Of a DNA stretch of 64,000 nt, positions 1 to 12,738 are shown one piece after another. Source of the stretch: Mauremys mutica (Eukaryota > Chordata > Testudines > Geoemydidae). The number at the start of each line of letters is the position of its first letter. Position 1 is the stretch's first letter. The notes beneath the pieces are model-generated. The model was not told where the DNA came from and searched no databases. It saw nothing but the letters and a program-made list of their open reading frames with translations. Where the stretch lies: the NCBI RefSeq assembly GCF_020497125.1, contig NC_059082.1, forward strand, positions 25,628,965-25,692,964, given 5' to 3'. The position numbers and the translations under genes are program-made.

Positions 1-3000
1 ATCTGACACACGCTGATTCTCTCTTCAGTACCTGCAGCTAAGGTGGGGTCATGTCTGACTTGCGTTAGCTCACTACAAGCTATAACTAGTGTTGGGCAGG
101 CAAAGGAGAACCAGAAGCACATGTATACATACTATTTGGAGGATATATGCAAAACAACAGGAGATCATACTGTATAAAACCAATTCTCCTCAATGTATTT
201 TACTACTAGATTAATAAGAAATTATGGTATTAACCAGTACCTGGAAAAACATGTATCATAATTCTGTCTGTTTATAATTAGAGGGCAAACAGTTAAAATT
301 CTGTTTTAAATCACAGGCTAGAATAGGATGCACCAAACAAGAGGGCATCTGGAAAGTGCTTAGTTGTAATTAAAGCCTATCTGGTCCAATGCTTTTAATA
401 AGCATGAATAAGATCTGGTAGACTTCTGCTACTGGATCAAAGAAACCTTATTGTGTCAGATACTATTTCACCAAACACACATTCAATGTTATTGAATCAT
501 CCATCCTTATGTCACAAAAAAGGCACTGTACTTTCAAGACACTAATAAAGTGTAACTATATATAATATACACCATATAGTTTCCTTGGAATTGTAATTAT
601 CCCGGTACAGAAAAACACCAGATTTAAGATGCTAAAACTATCCATTAAACCACATTTAGATGGAACCCACGTAATCAACAACCTCTTAGAATGAAAAAGA
701 ACAAGTGGGGTCAACTCCTGCTGTTCCTACACAGGGCAGGTTTAAACTTAAAATTCTGCAGTGGCACAGCTGCACCTCTGTAGTGCTTCAGTGAAGATGC
801 TACTACATGGATGGGAAAGCTTCTCCCATTGACATAGTTAATCCATCTCTGCAAGAGGCGGTAGCCATGGCAATAGGAGAAGCCCTCCCATTGACATAGC
901 ACCACTGTCTGCACAGGGAGTTCGGTCAGTTTTAGTGCAACACTCAGTGGTGTGGATTTTTCATGCCCCATAGCAACATAGTTATACCAATTTAAGTTTA
1001 TAGAATAGACCTGGCCTCAGTCAAAACTTACATTGTTTTTTGTGTCCTTACCTGAATAAAAACACAGTAGGGAATGGAGTCTTTTTATTGTGATCAGATT
1101 GATCCCACAAGCCCTCTGCAGATTGAACCTGACTTCACTTGAGTCAACAGTAGTTCCATGCACAGAGGGCTTTCAGGATTGGCTCTTTATGTTTTCAGAA
1201 TTATTTGAAATGGGTTTAAAAGTTAAACAAATTATAAACATTTGGAGCAAGATAAGTATTTTTAATTCCTAAAGTAACACTCAAACTAGTCCTGTATGCT
1301 CCATGAGTCAAGTAACTGGACAAATTAGTGCTGGGTGAAAAATGGATGGAACACATCTGCAGACTGAAAATTTTTTCAATATGACAGTGATAAATTAAGA
1401 ATGATACTGCAGCATTCTTCAAAATAAAAGTTACCATGAGAGGCTTTAATTAAACTTTGTTTCCTAAAACTTAAAAAACCACAAACCAATATGAAAAAAC
1501 AATACTACCCACAATGCACTATTGCTTCACAAATTTAAGAAATGAAACTCTACTTCACTGCTATTTAAAATATAGTTCTGTGTATGTTACTGGTGTAAAG
1601 ATTTCCTGCTCTTGTCTTCACAGCTGTGCTTTCCCTCTCTAGGCTTCTGCCTAATTTCTCGATTACTCTTGGTTCCCTATAATTCATAGTCAGATGGCCA
1701 ATTGATTACATCAAGGGCCTGATTCTACTCCCACAGAAGTCAATGACAGGATCAGGGCTCAGTAGGAGTCCACTAAGCATGCATAGGGAAAGCTATCTGA
1801 AACTGACTGCAAATAAGCCAGCTGTCAACCAGCTGTAGAGACACTTCAATTACAATGTTTTAAAGCAGTTTAAAAAAGGAAAAAAAATGTTAATTGTGGA
1901 TTTTATTGCTTTTGGTCAAGTGGAGGAAGAACTCCTCCCCTGCCATGAAATCTGGGAGTTAAGACACATTAAAGGCTTGCATGAAATGAGTTGTTGATCT
2001 TAGCTATGTTCCTCATGGGCAGGTATCCTCAATCAAAAAACCCTGGCACTAACTGCCAGCCTTGCTGGCAATCTCAGCAGAAATATCACTGGTTAAATGG
2101 ACTATAAAAATAGTTATGCTTACAGCCAGAGAGCTGGCCCATCCAGTGTAGGGTAGAGGCACACTGGCAAGAAGATGCATGCATTGCATTGCACTACCCC
2201 TGCTGTATCTATGTGGAGATTGAACTTCAGTCTCCAGTTTCTCAACAGGTTTATCAAGTCAACATCTTTCACAGGAATGAAAGCCATTGAAAAATGAGGA
2301 AAAGGGGTAAGTTTTAAGTGAAAGACATATCTCCTTTACTCTAGACTGCAGCACTCCTGGCCTCAGGCCTATCTCTCAAAGGTCAATGCCCTAATGGGAC
2401 ATGCAACATGTCATGAAAGTCCAAAATGAGGGTCACAAAATAATTATTCACCCAGGAAACTTAACATGTGGTGGGATTCATTCCTTTAGTGGAAATAACT
2501 CCTATAAACTCAGCTACATTAGTTTTTGTTTCTGAAGTAAATAATATTCAACAATAAAAGGGAGGGAAGTGGGAACACCAAATTTGTGGAGAAAGTGTGT
2601 AGTCTTGGGACTAAAATGAGGGATGCCCCTAAAAACGAGGTATACTTAAGTGGTATATAACCCCAGGAGTTGCAGCACCAGCTTCCATTTGCCCCAACAG
2701 CCCATCATCTCACCAGCAGAACTCCTTACCCAAGCAAGAGCCTCACGTCCATAATACTAGCACCCCTAATCCCCCTATATCTCCCCAACACCCTCTTAGC
2801 CAGGCACTGTTAACCTTGCCTACATTTCCACCTTTTAAAATTCATGAGACTTTTTGGCCACTTTGTGGGCTGTCCACCAAAAAGGATTGAGAGTCAGTGA
2901 AATAGAGAACTTCATTCTCCGTGGCTATCGGGCCAGCACATTTCCATGAATATGACATTCAGGAATATGTGTTTTTAAAAGATTTTAAAAATTAAAGCCT

Positions 3001-4972
3001 ACATCATAGAATTGATTTTTAATTTTAACTCTCCTTTGAAATCAGTTTGGTTTTTAAACCTATTTTATTAAATTGGTGCAAATCCCTGGGCGGACACTTA
3101 TTTCAGTTTAAGCGTGGCTCATTTGGGTTTAGTTTAAATCTGTTCCTAATTGACTTAATCACACTGAAAAAGTCTGATTTAAAGCAAAATAAGAGTGCCC
3201 ACATAGCCTTTTGCACCAGTTTAAAATCAAATCTTAAGTTAAACGGGTATAAATTTCTCAGAAAGACAAATCACCAAGTCCATTCCTTGAATTCTGACCA
3301 CTAGGGGCAAATGTCTTCTCCTCAGATCCACAGCATACTATTCAGCTTTGATTTTCCGGTCTCTCTACATGTATATCTTATGCTCGTTCTTTTTTTCTGG
3401 GCATTCTACAGAGGTAGCAAGAGCAGGCTGTGGAAGATGAGAACTGCTGGGTGGATCTGAAAGGGAAATTTTGTACTAAGATGTAGTAAACAAAAGACCA
3501 AATAAATCATCATGTATATGAAAAACTCATCTTGCCTTTTGAGTGCATTGATGAGCCATTTGACTTGCCACAATCCTACTACTCAACAATGGGAATCAAA
3601 CTACAAGGCTTGGAAAAAATGATTATGCTAGAGGACACAAGGCTACTTTACATATGAATTTAGTATAATGTAGTTCTTGTTAAAGTCTTTTGTGAGCCAT
3701 GAAATAGAAAATAGGCACATTGAGACTAGCGGTTATGTTACACACATACATCACTTCAAGCCTTAATTCTCAGAGTGTGTTGCTCTGTGATCTCCTTCCT
3801 CTCAATCTCCATCATAATAAATGGGGAGGGAGAAGTTTAAGCCAGAGTAAAGTTTATTGATATTTCAGGAAGCCAAATGTTTAAACTACCAGAAGAAAAT
3901 CCATAGTGCTTCACCATGCTGGGGGGAGCTGCAGTGCCCTAGGGATGCTGGTCACCTTGATTTTGAGGACAACATCAACTATCATAATTTGTACTAATGG
4001 TCTTTGCATGAGTCCAAAAACCAATTTGGAAAGAACAACATTTATTGCTCTGCCCACAGAGACCTTTATCTAGTTGTGCGGACTGATCTGCCCATTGTTT
4101 CCATGCCTGGTGCTATGCTTCCAGCTGCTCAATGTGATTCTTCTCCAAGTCACAGACACCCACCTTACTCCATGGCACTATGCGATACCATTAATCGCCA
4201 GTTGCTCAAAGGTTGAGTCAGAAATGTTCGTTCTGTGCAGATTTTGTTCCAGAGTGTCTTTGAAAAGGTTCATCTGCCCTCCATGCTTACAGTTGCCAGA
4301 GATTAATTCAAAATATAAGATGTGTTTAGATATAGAGGTCTCAGGCATACAAATTACATGGCCAGTACTTCTCAGTTGGGTGCAGATCAAATAAGCCTTC
4401 ATGCCAACTGGACTAGCTTTTGCCAGGACTTCCGTTTAATGGGGCCCAACAAGGCAATCCCTTCTCACTCCATTTCCACTGTCTCATCATGCTAGACTTA
4501 TGGGAGGCAGTGTCCTCATATTGCAGCCTCCATGAGGGGGTTATTGAAGTATCAAATTCATGCTCAGAACCCTTCAGAAAGGAGGGGCAAATTTGTCAGC
4601 ACAGGGAAGGAATAACATGTATTGGGCCATGCTGAACTGCTCCCCTGCCTTGCTCACATGGATGGGCTGCTCACCAAATCCCCTCTCTTTTCCTCCCTCC
4701 CAAACCACACTTGTATTTCTTTCATTTCCAGAAGGCACACTCAGATGTGCTGCCTTAAGGACATAGAGTCAGTGCAGTGCAGGCCTCCCCCCTTCATCCC
4801 CGCAAGTCTGAGCAGTGCTGTGCAACCTCTTGGCCCAGGCCATGCTGGCAGGCAGCACAGGGTGTGAGGAGAGTAAGGGGCTCACCATCCCCTCCCTCCT
4901 GCTGTTCCATCTTATGGCTTGAATAACTAAGCCCCAGGTCTCATCTGCCATCCCGACTTCTCTCACGGCCAA
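1..4972. other. Intergenic DNA upstream of TCF12, no gene seen
   Basis: AT-rich sequence with only short, low-quality open frames on both strands. None has splice-flanked or recognisable coding content. The one repeat I can name here is a short foldback near 1714. The stretch 4420-4960 is more GC-rich and gives several overlapping short frames, none of which resembles a known protein. Confidence 0.6.
1714..1762. repeat. Short foldback repeat (fragment)
   Basis: The segment begins gggcctgattct and ends aggatcagggctc around a core resembling 'agaagtcaatg'. It looks like a truncated member of the same short inverted-repeat family as 7391-7463. The family name is not recalled; the assignment is by pattern only. 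Confidence 0.35.
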
Positions 4973-5953
4973 AGTGTTGCCAACTCCCCATAGCAGGAAG
5001 TCATCAGAGAAACCCTGAAAAGTTGCTAGATGTCACTATTTAAGCATTCTAAACTCATCAGAAACCTTTGACCTTGCCCAGATGGTCAGATTTTACTGGT
5101 CTCTTCAATGGTCACTTAGAGCAGCTGTCAGCAGGTGGCAGGAGCATAACCTACACAAAGGAACATTTCAAACAGATGCAATAAGAAGTGTCCATCTCAC
5201 ATGAGGGGGGTATCTCTCCCCACAATGAGTAAAGGGCAGCAAGGCAATGTCTGAGTGAGGGAGTCCCTCCCCGTGGGAGGGGAACTGGGGCAGGTTCTGT
5301 GAAGGGAGGAGGCAGGACAGGGTCCATGTGAGGGAGTCTCCCCTCCAGCGAGAGGGTGGGGAGGGCAGGGTCTCTGAGCGAGTATCCCCAGGAAGTGGGG
5401 GGAGGCTGCACTCACCGGAAGGCCGCAGCCACAGTGCTTGTGAGGCACTAATTCTATCAGCAGCTGAGACACCATCTTTTCTGCTCCAGCTCCGCTGCAT
5501 GCAGCCAAACCACCCCAGCCCAGCCTCCTCCCTCTCCATCTGATCATGGCCTGGCCAGGCTTGAAAGCCAGGGGAACGCCAAGCTGTTCATCTGCTGGAA
5601 TGTGTGACAACTCCGGTCAGGGCTGCCATGTGGCTCGACATCTTTGGTTGCTGCTGCTCAGGCCTCCCCAAGCTTGGCGAGTTTGCTGTCTGCAGTCCAG
5701 ACACCATTCCTCTCCCCCTCTCTCCTCCTCCCAGGCTCAGGGCTGTTGGCAGGATTGTGTAGTAAGAAGTGCGTGGAACGGATTTTATTACAATTTTGTG
5801 ACTATACAAATTGGTGACTTCTTTCTCTGAATGTCACTGTAATCAGCAGTAAAAGTCACTAGATTTGTCTCTGGTCGCTTTGACACTTATTTCCTTGCTA
5901 GGGGAACCAAAACATCACTAATCTAGCAACAAAATCACTAAGTTGGCAACACT
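4973..5953. mobile_element. 981-bp DNA-transposon-like element with 13-bp inverted ends
   Basis: The ends are exact inverted copies: agtgttgccaact at 4973-4985 and agttggcaacact at 5941-5953. A second inverted match lies further in: gttgctagatgtcac on the left against the complement of tctagcaac on the right. The middle (5150-5760) is GC-rich and repetitive, with several overlapping frames in both strands but no recognisable transposase, so it reads as a non-autonomous element. No clear target duplication was found, and the superfamily is uncertain. Confidence 0.5.
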
Positions 5954-6500
5954 GTGCCAGAGAGCCTTTCGCTTGACCCAGGCAACCCTGGCACACAGCC
6001 TAGCTGCGGAAGCCCCTTACCCATCCCAGCTCCTTAGTGGGTGGGCCACAGCTCCAGCCTAGCTGCCCACAGGGGAAGAGGCCGCCCCCATCTGAGTCCA
6101 CCCACTAGTCCCTCAGCACTCTTTGTTCCCAGGAAAGACCCCATCTGTGGTCAGCCCCACTCACGCTGGAGAGGGGATGGGGCGCAGTGCCGCACGCTAC
6201 CAGCCCAGCCTCTCCCAAAGCAGCTGGCAGTGGTGCTGCCTCACCTTGCAGCGGAAAGTTGTGAGGCAGAGAACAATGCAGCCAGGACTATTTGTCCTTC
6301 CGCTGCTATTGTTGGGCTCCAACTCGTACTCCCCAGGCAGGCTGTGCTAGGTAAGGGGCCTATATGTCCAATAGCCCCGCAGACCTTCCTGCCATAACCC
6401 ATACTCCTTCCCCTACCGCCTCCAGGTGCAACAGAGTTGAGCCTTTGCAGCCCCCCTGCGGGGTGGGGGGGAGGTTAGGTGTTGCAAACATGAATAATCA
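5954..6500. other. GC-rich intergenic DNA, nothing recognised
   Basis: Moderately GC-rich with short frames of 75-118 codons that overlap each other on the + strand. Composition explains them; no motif, start context or splice pattern supports a gene. Confidence 0.5.
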
Positions 6501-6708
6501 GTGTTTGTGTAGGCCGTGTTGTAGCCAAATCGATGGCAGCACATTACAGAGACAAGGTGGGCAAGGCAATATCTTTTGTTGGCCCAACTTCTGTTGGTTC
6601 CTTTCCCAGACCTAAAGAAGAGCTCTGTGTGGCTTGAAAGCTTGTCTCTCTCACCAACAGAAATTAGTCCAATATAAGATATTACCTCACTCATCTTATC
6701 TCTCTAAT
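6501..6708. mobile_element. Penelope-like foldback repeat, family 2
   Basis: A head segment (6501-6546, containing aggccgtgttgtagcc) is followed by an arm at 6547-6597 (gagacaaggtgggcaaggca). A tail at 6600-6708 ends with the reverse complement of that arm (ccaacagaaattagtcc to tctctctaat). The element is therefore a foldback with a roughly 50-bp loop. The tail holds an agagct/ggct hairpin followed by GAAAGC, the same layout as the Penelope-like copies at 16425 and 55876. From memory, this is a very abundant chelonian repeat. Its assignment to the Penelope-like group is an inference from shared architecture. Confidence 0.55.
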
Positions 6709-7390
6709 CATTATTTATCTCACTGATAAATCCAGGGGCTGCTGCTACCAGCTTGACTGCTAAGAACAGCAGTCATGATTTCCTGAGAAACTCAGAGTAA
6801 TGCACCCTCTCAGCAATGCTTACTAGCAGGAGTCAAGGTGGGCAGGCATTTATTCCCCCCCCCCCACTTTCAATATGTCACTTAAGTTTCTGTTTTCAAT
6901 TTAAAATTTTCTTCAGTATTTTTGGGCTTTCATCAAAAAACAACAATATTTGGGTTTGGCAAGTGAAAACCTTTAGCTCAAAAAAAATTTTTTTTCACTG
7001 AATGACTTCTGACTTAAAAATAGCCGAATTGATTTCCCCCCCTTAAATGAATCCAAATTTATATTTTTAAAAGAGACATAGTCTGGTTAGACTTTATCAT
7101 GGCACCTTTCAGCCTGAAGCAAATGTTTGCAACTCAGTTATAATCTACGGCGGGGGGGAGTGGTGGGAGAGGTGAAGGGGCAGTTCACAGAGATTGTTGT
7201 ATAATCTTAAGTGTGATGTAAACAGCACTGTTAATATGATAGTAAATTCAGTTAAGTGGTCTACATACAGTAGTAAGCGCTATTAAATCAATGGGCACAT
7301 GAGCAAAGGTGCTGAAACATTTTCAAGATACTTTTCTAAAGTTTGTTTCTGCTGTAAAGATGGTTTGGAAGGGTCCAGAATCCCTCCCTA
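6709..7390. other. Intergenic DNA, nothing recognised
   Basis: Contains a run of C near 6857 and AT-rich sequence after it. No gene, RNA or named repeat was recognised. Confidence 0.5.
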
Positions 7391-7463
7391 AGGGCCTTAT
7401 CCAAAACGTACTGAAGTCAGTGGGGAATCTTCTCACTTACTTCAATGGGCTTTGAATCAGGTT
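7391..7463. repeat. Short foldback (palindromic) repeat
   Basis: An imperfect palindrome of about 73 bp runs from gggccttatccaaa to tttgaatcaggttc, with inner arms tactgaagtcagtgg and cttacttcaatggg. This pattern of 'gggcctgatccaaagccc' arms around 'attgaagtcaatggg' recurs widely in sauropsid genomes. A second degraded copy is at 27583-27660. Confidence 0.55.
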
Positions 7464-9389
7464 CAAAGACTCCTTGTGGAGAAGTTAGCCAGAAAGTGGG
7501 ATCGTTCCTGTCTATATTATTTGGTGGGAAAAAGGATTGCCTTGTGTTGGCCAGGAAGTTTGCTGGAATTGTGGGAACTGGACCACACTGTTGTGATGGT
7601 GGCAGGAACAGGCCAGGTGGGCAAAAATTGATCAAGATGGGTGGTTTGCTTGTAGTGGTATTTTTTCTCGACTAGGGAATTTGCTGAAGGAATGAGGGAA
7701 TTTACCATGGGTGAATAGTTCACTGTGGAACCAAGGTGTGCATATGTTAATTGATGGCAATGTCTTGCTAGAAATTCAGTCATGGGGCAGGTGTTTTGTG
7801 AAGACCTGCTCAGAGAAGTTGTAGGGGCAGAATGCTCTGTCTGGATGGTAGTAGGAGAGTTGTACTGAGTGTAATTTTTAAGAATAAAACAGAAGAAGAC
7901 TTACAGACTTTCAGTTATTTGTATTCACACAGGCATAATACATTAAATAATAATACAGAATACATTTTCTCACATCTCTAAATACGTAACAGATTTTCTG
8001 CTCTATCAAATGCTATTCTTTTAAGAAGTGCATAGAAGCCAGCGCATTCAGGCTAGGAGAGCACTGGATGAACATGGGATGAGGTCTCTCTGTTTTCAGG
8101 TTGCTGTGCTCAAGTGTTTTGGGTCTTCTATTTGTATTCCTTCTTTCATGTCCTACGTAGATCAAAATAATCATTTCTTTACCATTTACAGGCAGCAGGG
8201 TACATCAGTCTTTGGTGGCTGCTCGTTACTAGTCTCACTGTATTTCTTGCCATATCTTTTGGGGCTCCTTATTCATTCGCATGGCTTTGATTCTCATTTA
8301 CACTGACAACATTTGAATCTTTTCCTCCTTTTTTGGATGATATTAACCACCATGCTTGCCACCATTTAAAAGATGTTTAACTTATATGGGTCAGAAGTTT
8401 GGTGTCTAGATAGAGTTTTGTTGCTTGCTTCTAAGACCTGGACCTTGTTTCCCAGTCAATTCTTCCACACTATGTCTGTTGTCTATGAACTTGAACAACC
8501 TTTTTGCTCCAGGTAGGGCTGGTTTTGCTCATAAGTTGTTACAAAATATATAGTTGACTATGTTGGTGGCCAGCCTACTGCTTGTTGTTTTGCCATATCA
8601 CATGTTGACTATTGCAATGACTTATTGACTGATCTCCCTGCCTCATCTATCACAGTTGATTTTTTCCCCCCATCCCTTGCATCTCTCACATTGTATATCT
8701 CCTTTTAAGCAGCAATTGATTATCATGATGATAAAATGTTAACTTTGATTTACTGGTATTTTATGTGGTTTAGTTCTTCTTTGTGTAATTTATGCATAAT
8801 CCTGCTCATGTTTTATGTCAGCTTTATTGCTTGTGTTATATACCATCTGTGGCCTGCATCATATCTAGGCACAAGGCCTTCTTGCCTCTGCCCCTTTCCC
8901 AAGCTGGTAGAATTACCCTTCCTTGTGATATTTCCACTTGCAATTCTCTTATTACTTTAAAAAGGAAAACAACATTTTGAATCTTAATTTTTCTAGTTAC
9001 TTTTGATACATTTCTTTGTTGACTTTGACTGTACTGCACCTTAATACTTATAAAAGCTACTTTATATACCAGAAACTGTAAAACAATGTGACCAAGGTGG
9101 TACACCTGAAGTATATGACAAACTGCATCTGTTTTGTAGATTTGTAGGAGAGAGGAAGGGAGACAAACAGATTGTGAAGTCAGGAGAAAGACAAAACTGT
9201 TTTGAAAATAAATTTCAACTTTATTTGTCAAAGATATTAGTAACAGCCAAATTAAAGTGATTTAAAAGTGTTTTAGGTTGGGATGCTGTCCCTTAAATTA
9301 ACAAGATATTGTGTGGTAAATATTAATATATAGGATATAACTACTTATTGCCTTAAAATACAATTCACGTGTGAATGAATGTCCTTCAG
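7464..9389. other. Intergenic DNA, nothing recognised
   Basis: AT-rich, with scattered short frames and no recognisable domain or RNA structure. No repeat family was identified with confidence. Confidence 0.5.
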
Positions 9390-10560
9390 CCACTTAGGCA
9401 CACACCTGTGCTTACCCTTCCATCACTAGGCAGGCTAACAATAGGCATCCCAATATCCAACTCTCTTGCAATCATTCCTCTATGATATCCAGCCCCTGAC
9501 ACTGGCTACTCACAGAAATTCCAGCTCCTCTACACCCAAAGGTGCAGCGTACCAATTTTACCTTAAACTACCACTCTTGTAAACCATACAGAATTTGTGA
9601 GCATTTATAATAAAATAAAAGAAGATTTATTTAAGAAAGAATAGAGATTTAACTAGAAACAAGGGAGAGTAACGGAAAGAAGTGGTTACAATACAAAACA
9701 AAAAATAAAATACAAATCCCTGGGCTACACTTCTCTAATAAAGTAATTTTTCCCCTCAATGGTTAGTGTGCTGCAGAGCTGGCTGGTTTCTCAATAATCA
9801 GGTTCTAAAGGTTTCTGAAAGCATACACCTCCACCAGGGATTTTCCTCAATGAATGCCTTTCCCTATGCTCTTGTACTGAAAACATTCTTTTGTTTCTTT
9901 TCACAGGCAAACCAAAACCCCTGCCTTGTTGTAGAGAGTTTCTTTTCTACCTTTAAGTGGTTTTGATTGTTTGTCATTGTCTTTGATTGTTTTTCTCTGA
10001 CAGTGGCAAAAGAAGACAATAGAAACTTGCATCACCTCACCTGCTGACTAAGGAGGGGTGACAACTTCCGCCTGCTTAAAGGGGCCTTCAAAGAGATACA
10101 TTACCTCCTGGGACTAATTTCTACTCTAAATCCATAAAGCATACTTTCAATATAAATACATTATTCCTTACATATTGTCAATACAGACATCTCACAATGA
10201 CTGAGTCTCGACAAGTTATGAGCTTTCTGTAGATAACTTATATGTTACTCTTTATGGATATATATCCTGTAAGCCATGTGTTTGGTGTAGTGAGTTTCTC
10301 AGGTCTGAGGTGGGCGCTTGCAAGGAACAGGATCCTGTGCCAAGGAGTCTCTGTGTCAACCCACTTGTAGGCATAATTTATTCCTGTATATGCTCCCTTC
10401 CACTAGCTCTTACCTATCCCTTTCCCATCTGACCCATTATAGGACTCAGGTGCCTTCCCTTAATCCCACTTGGGAGACAACTATTCAGTCACAAGTGCAG
10501 TGGACCCTGCTCCCTCTTAAAGGGGCCAGTCACCCTGTGACAACATCCCATAATTCATTT
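9390..10560 (-). mobile_element. Probable degraded LTR-retroelement remnant
   Basis: Read on the - strand, the segment has several AATAAA-type polyadenylation motifs near 9610-9740 and long stretches that I recall as repetitive in turtle genomes, including gacagtggcaaaagaaga near 10000. One end (gtcaccctgtgacaaca near 10530) gives a tgttgtcacag start on the - strand. No gag, pol or env frame is left. Boundaries and class are uncertain. Confidence 0.35.
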
Positions 10561-10654
10561 GTATTTTGCCAACACTATTTTCAGACTGTTGTCAGGTAGC
10601 CTGGAGGACACACTGCTGAGCACCACAATCATGACAGTCATTAATTTGAACAGG

Positions 10655-10955
10655 AAGATGCATACGTGTTGGCAATCACGCAGCTGGATGGATTTAGCTG
10701 AGTGGGTTCAGACAGCTTTGGATGCTGCAGTGACATAGCTCTAGGTGAAGAAGGTGCATAGGGATGAAATTGAGCAGTTATTCATGTGGGGCATATATAT
10801 GGAGCAGCTTCACTTGGCAGAGCACCAGTTCTGGGCTCAGTCAACTAGCACTGACTGGTAGGACAGGATAGTGATGCGGAACTGGAATGACCAGCAGTGG
10901 GGGCAAAACTTCAGAATGCAGAAGGCTGAGATCTAGAGATCTGTGAAGAGTTTGT
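10655..10955 (+). pseudogene. PIF/Harbinger transposase fragment (N-terminal part)
   Basis: Broken coding sequence matching the start of the chelonian PIF/Harbinger transposase as I recall it. Landmarks are tggatgctgcagtgac, ggtgaagaaggtgcatag and gtgatgcggaactggaatgaccagcag. Intact family members encode a DDE nuclease that excises and reinserts Harbinger elements together with a Myb-like partner protein. Here several in-frame stops interrupt the frame (for example gtgacatag and gagatctag), so no protein can be made. The fragment lies 2.4 kb upstream of a second, more C-terminal fragment in the same orientation (13405-13610). The two may be pieces of one element split by later insertions. Confidence 0.55.
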
Positions 10956-11639
10956 CCTGGATTTTTTTCCCAATTAATTTTCCTTTTAATGATCTCTAAT
11001 AATCATCATGTCTAATAAAATCACTTCATAAATATATTTGAGGGAAGCCTCCTGGGGCAGGAAGAGGGCACCTCAGTGGCACAGAGGGTGCAGATGGCTC
11101 GCAGAGCAATAGCAACAAGGAGCATTGGCACCAATGTGGGGTCTCTGCTGTCAACTGAGATCCAGCTTATCCATGTCCCCGTCCTTCCATGATATAGAGC
11201 ACTCTGCTGGGCCATGCCATTGCCTTGTCCCATGCTTTCCACTGGCTCTGCCCCAGTGCCATCTCTTTTCTCCCACCCAGACCTCCCGCCCTTTGACACA
11301 TTTACATTGTGCACCTCCCTCCAGGATCCTGCCACTGCTTTGGCACAGCGCCTAGCCCAGTGTCGCAGCAGTATAAAGTTGATGTGATCTTGCTAGGCAA
11401 TGAGCCTTGGTTGCATGCAGCAGAGCCATCTTCAGCCCCACACACTATTTTAATATTAGAGTGAGACCAACCAAAAGATCCCTCTGCTCCAATGCCATGG
11501 AAAGTTTAATGCTATCCAGAGTGTCTCATGACTGTGAGTGCCTATCTCAGGGCATACTGTCAAAAACAGGGCCGATACCCCACATTGACAGGTGTTCTAT
11601 AATTACATTTTTACTAAGCCAGCAACAAATGTGAATTCC
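10956..11639. other. Intergenic DNA, nothing recognised
   Basis: Short overlapping frames on both strands at 11021-11355 come from GC-rich, CT-rich composition. Part of this stretch may still belong to the decayed Harbinger element on either side. Confidence 0.45.
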
Positions 11640-11937
11640 TGGATCACTGTAACAGTCTCACCAAGAAGTCACAGACAATTCCATTAGACTCTCCAATCTA
11701 TCTTGCCACACAGACAAACTGGAGTTAGTGATGGTCCACTTACATCAAAAGTCACACAATATTCAGGTTGCTTCTAGTCCCTAGAGAACAGTCACTTACT
11801 CCAGATCAACTAGTAACCTCGATCTTACACCTGTCCTGCAGCCAGTCCTGTAATAAACTTTCTAAAGGTTTATTAACTAGGAAAAAGAAATGAGTTATTT
11901 ACATGTTAAAGCAAGCAAACATATACACACAAATGAG

Positions 11938-12239
11938 CAGGGGCGGCTCTATGTATTTTGCCGCCCTGAGCACGGCAGTCAGGTGGCTTTCAGCGGTGTG
12001 CCTGCGGGAGGTCCGCTGGTAATGGGATTCAGCAGCATACCTGCGGGAGGTCCACTGGTCCTGCGGCTTCGGTGGCAATTTGGTAGTGGGTACACCGAAG
12101 GTGTGGGACCGGCAAACCTCCCGCAGAAATGCCGCCAAAGGCAGCCTGACTGCTGCCCTCATGGTGACCGACAGGATGCCTCCCGCGGCTTGCCACCCCA
12201 GGCATGCGGTTGGTGCGCTGGTGCCTGGAGCCGCCCCTG
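11938..12239. mobile_element. hAT MITE with perfect 8-bp target duplication
   Basis: Terminal inverted repeats caggggcggctc (left) and ggagccgcccctg (right) enclose 302 bp of GC-rich sequence that contrasts with the AT-rich surroundings. Both sides carry the identical octamer caaatgag (11930-11937 and 12240-12247). An 8-bp duplication with CAGGGG-type ends is diagnostic of the hAT superfamily. The internal open frames (up to 118 codons) are not transposase-like, so the element is non-autonomous. Confidence 0.85.
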
Positions 12240-12738
12240 CAAATGAGTTACCATCTAGATCCTAAAAGTGACAGAGTTGTAGTGATCTGTCAATTCAAAG
12301 TGTATTTCAGGGAGGACCAGGGGTAACCCTGGGGATCTCTGTCTCATTTTAAAGTCTCTGGCCCTCTCAGAGTTCAAACAGTGAAAAGATGGAAAATTTT
12401 CCTGCAGCCTTGTTTTATTTCCTTCATTCAGCATCCAAGTCCACAGGAGGATCTTCCTTGCAGGTAGCATATCCAAGATGGGATAGGGCCATTAGCCAAT
12501 CCTTCGTATTGTGATTTTCCTAGGTGGCTCCTCCGATTGTGATAGTTTTTTGGGATAGGAGTGGGAAAAAGGATGATTCCCATACCTGGGTTCACAAGTT
12601 CAGAGCAAACATTCTCAAAGTTATAAAGCAAAACTGACATATTTTCTTATAGCATGGAATACCAACATTACAAGTGAGAATAATGTATGCGCAATTTATA
12701 ACCATTTCAGAAGAGTCTAAGCACTAAATGCATTCTAA

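Noticed and set aside
5151..5610. Overlapping - strand frames of 86-137 codons
   Set aside because: They lie inside the GC-rich core of a DNA-transposon-like element and overlap each other in different frames; none resembles a protein family.
8836..9231. 131-codon frame on the - strand
   Set aside because: No recognisable domain, AT-rich composition and no splice signals in supporting positions; it is probably chance.
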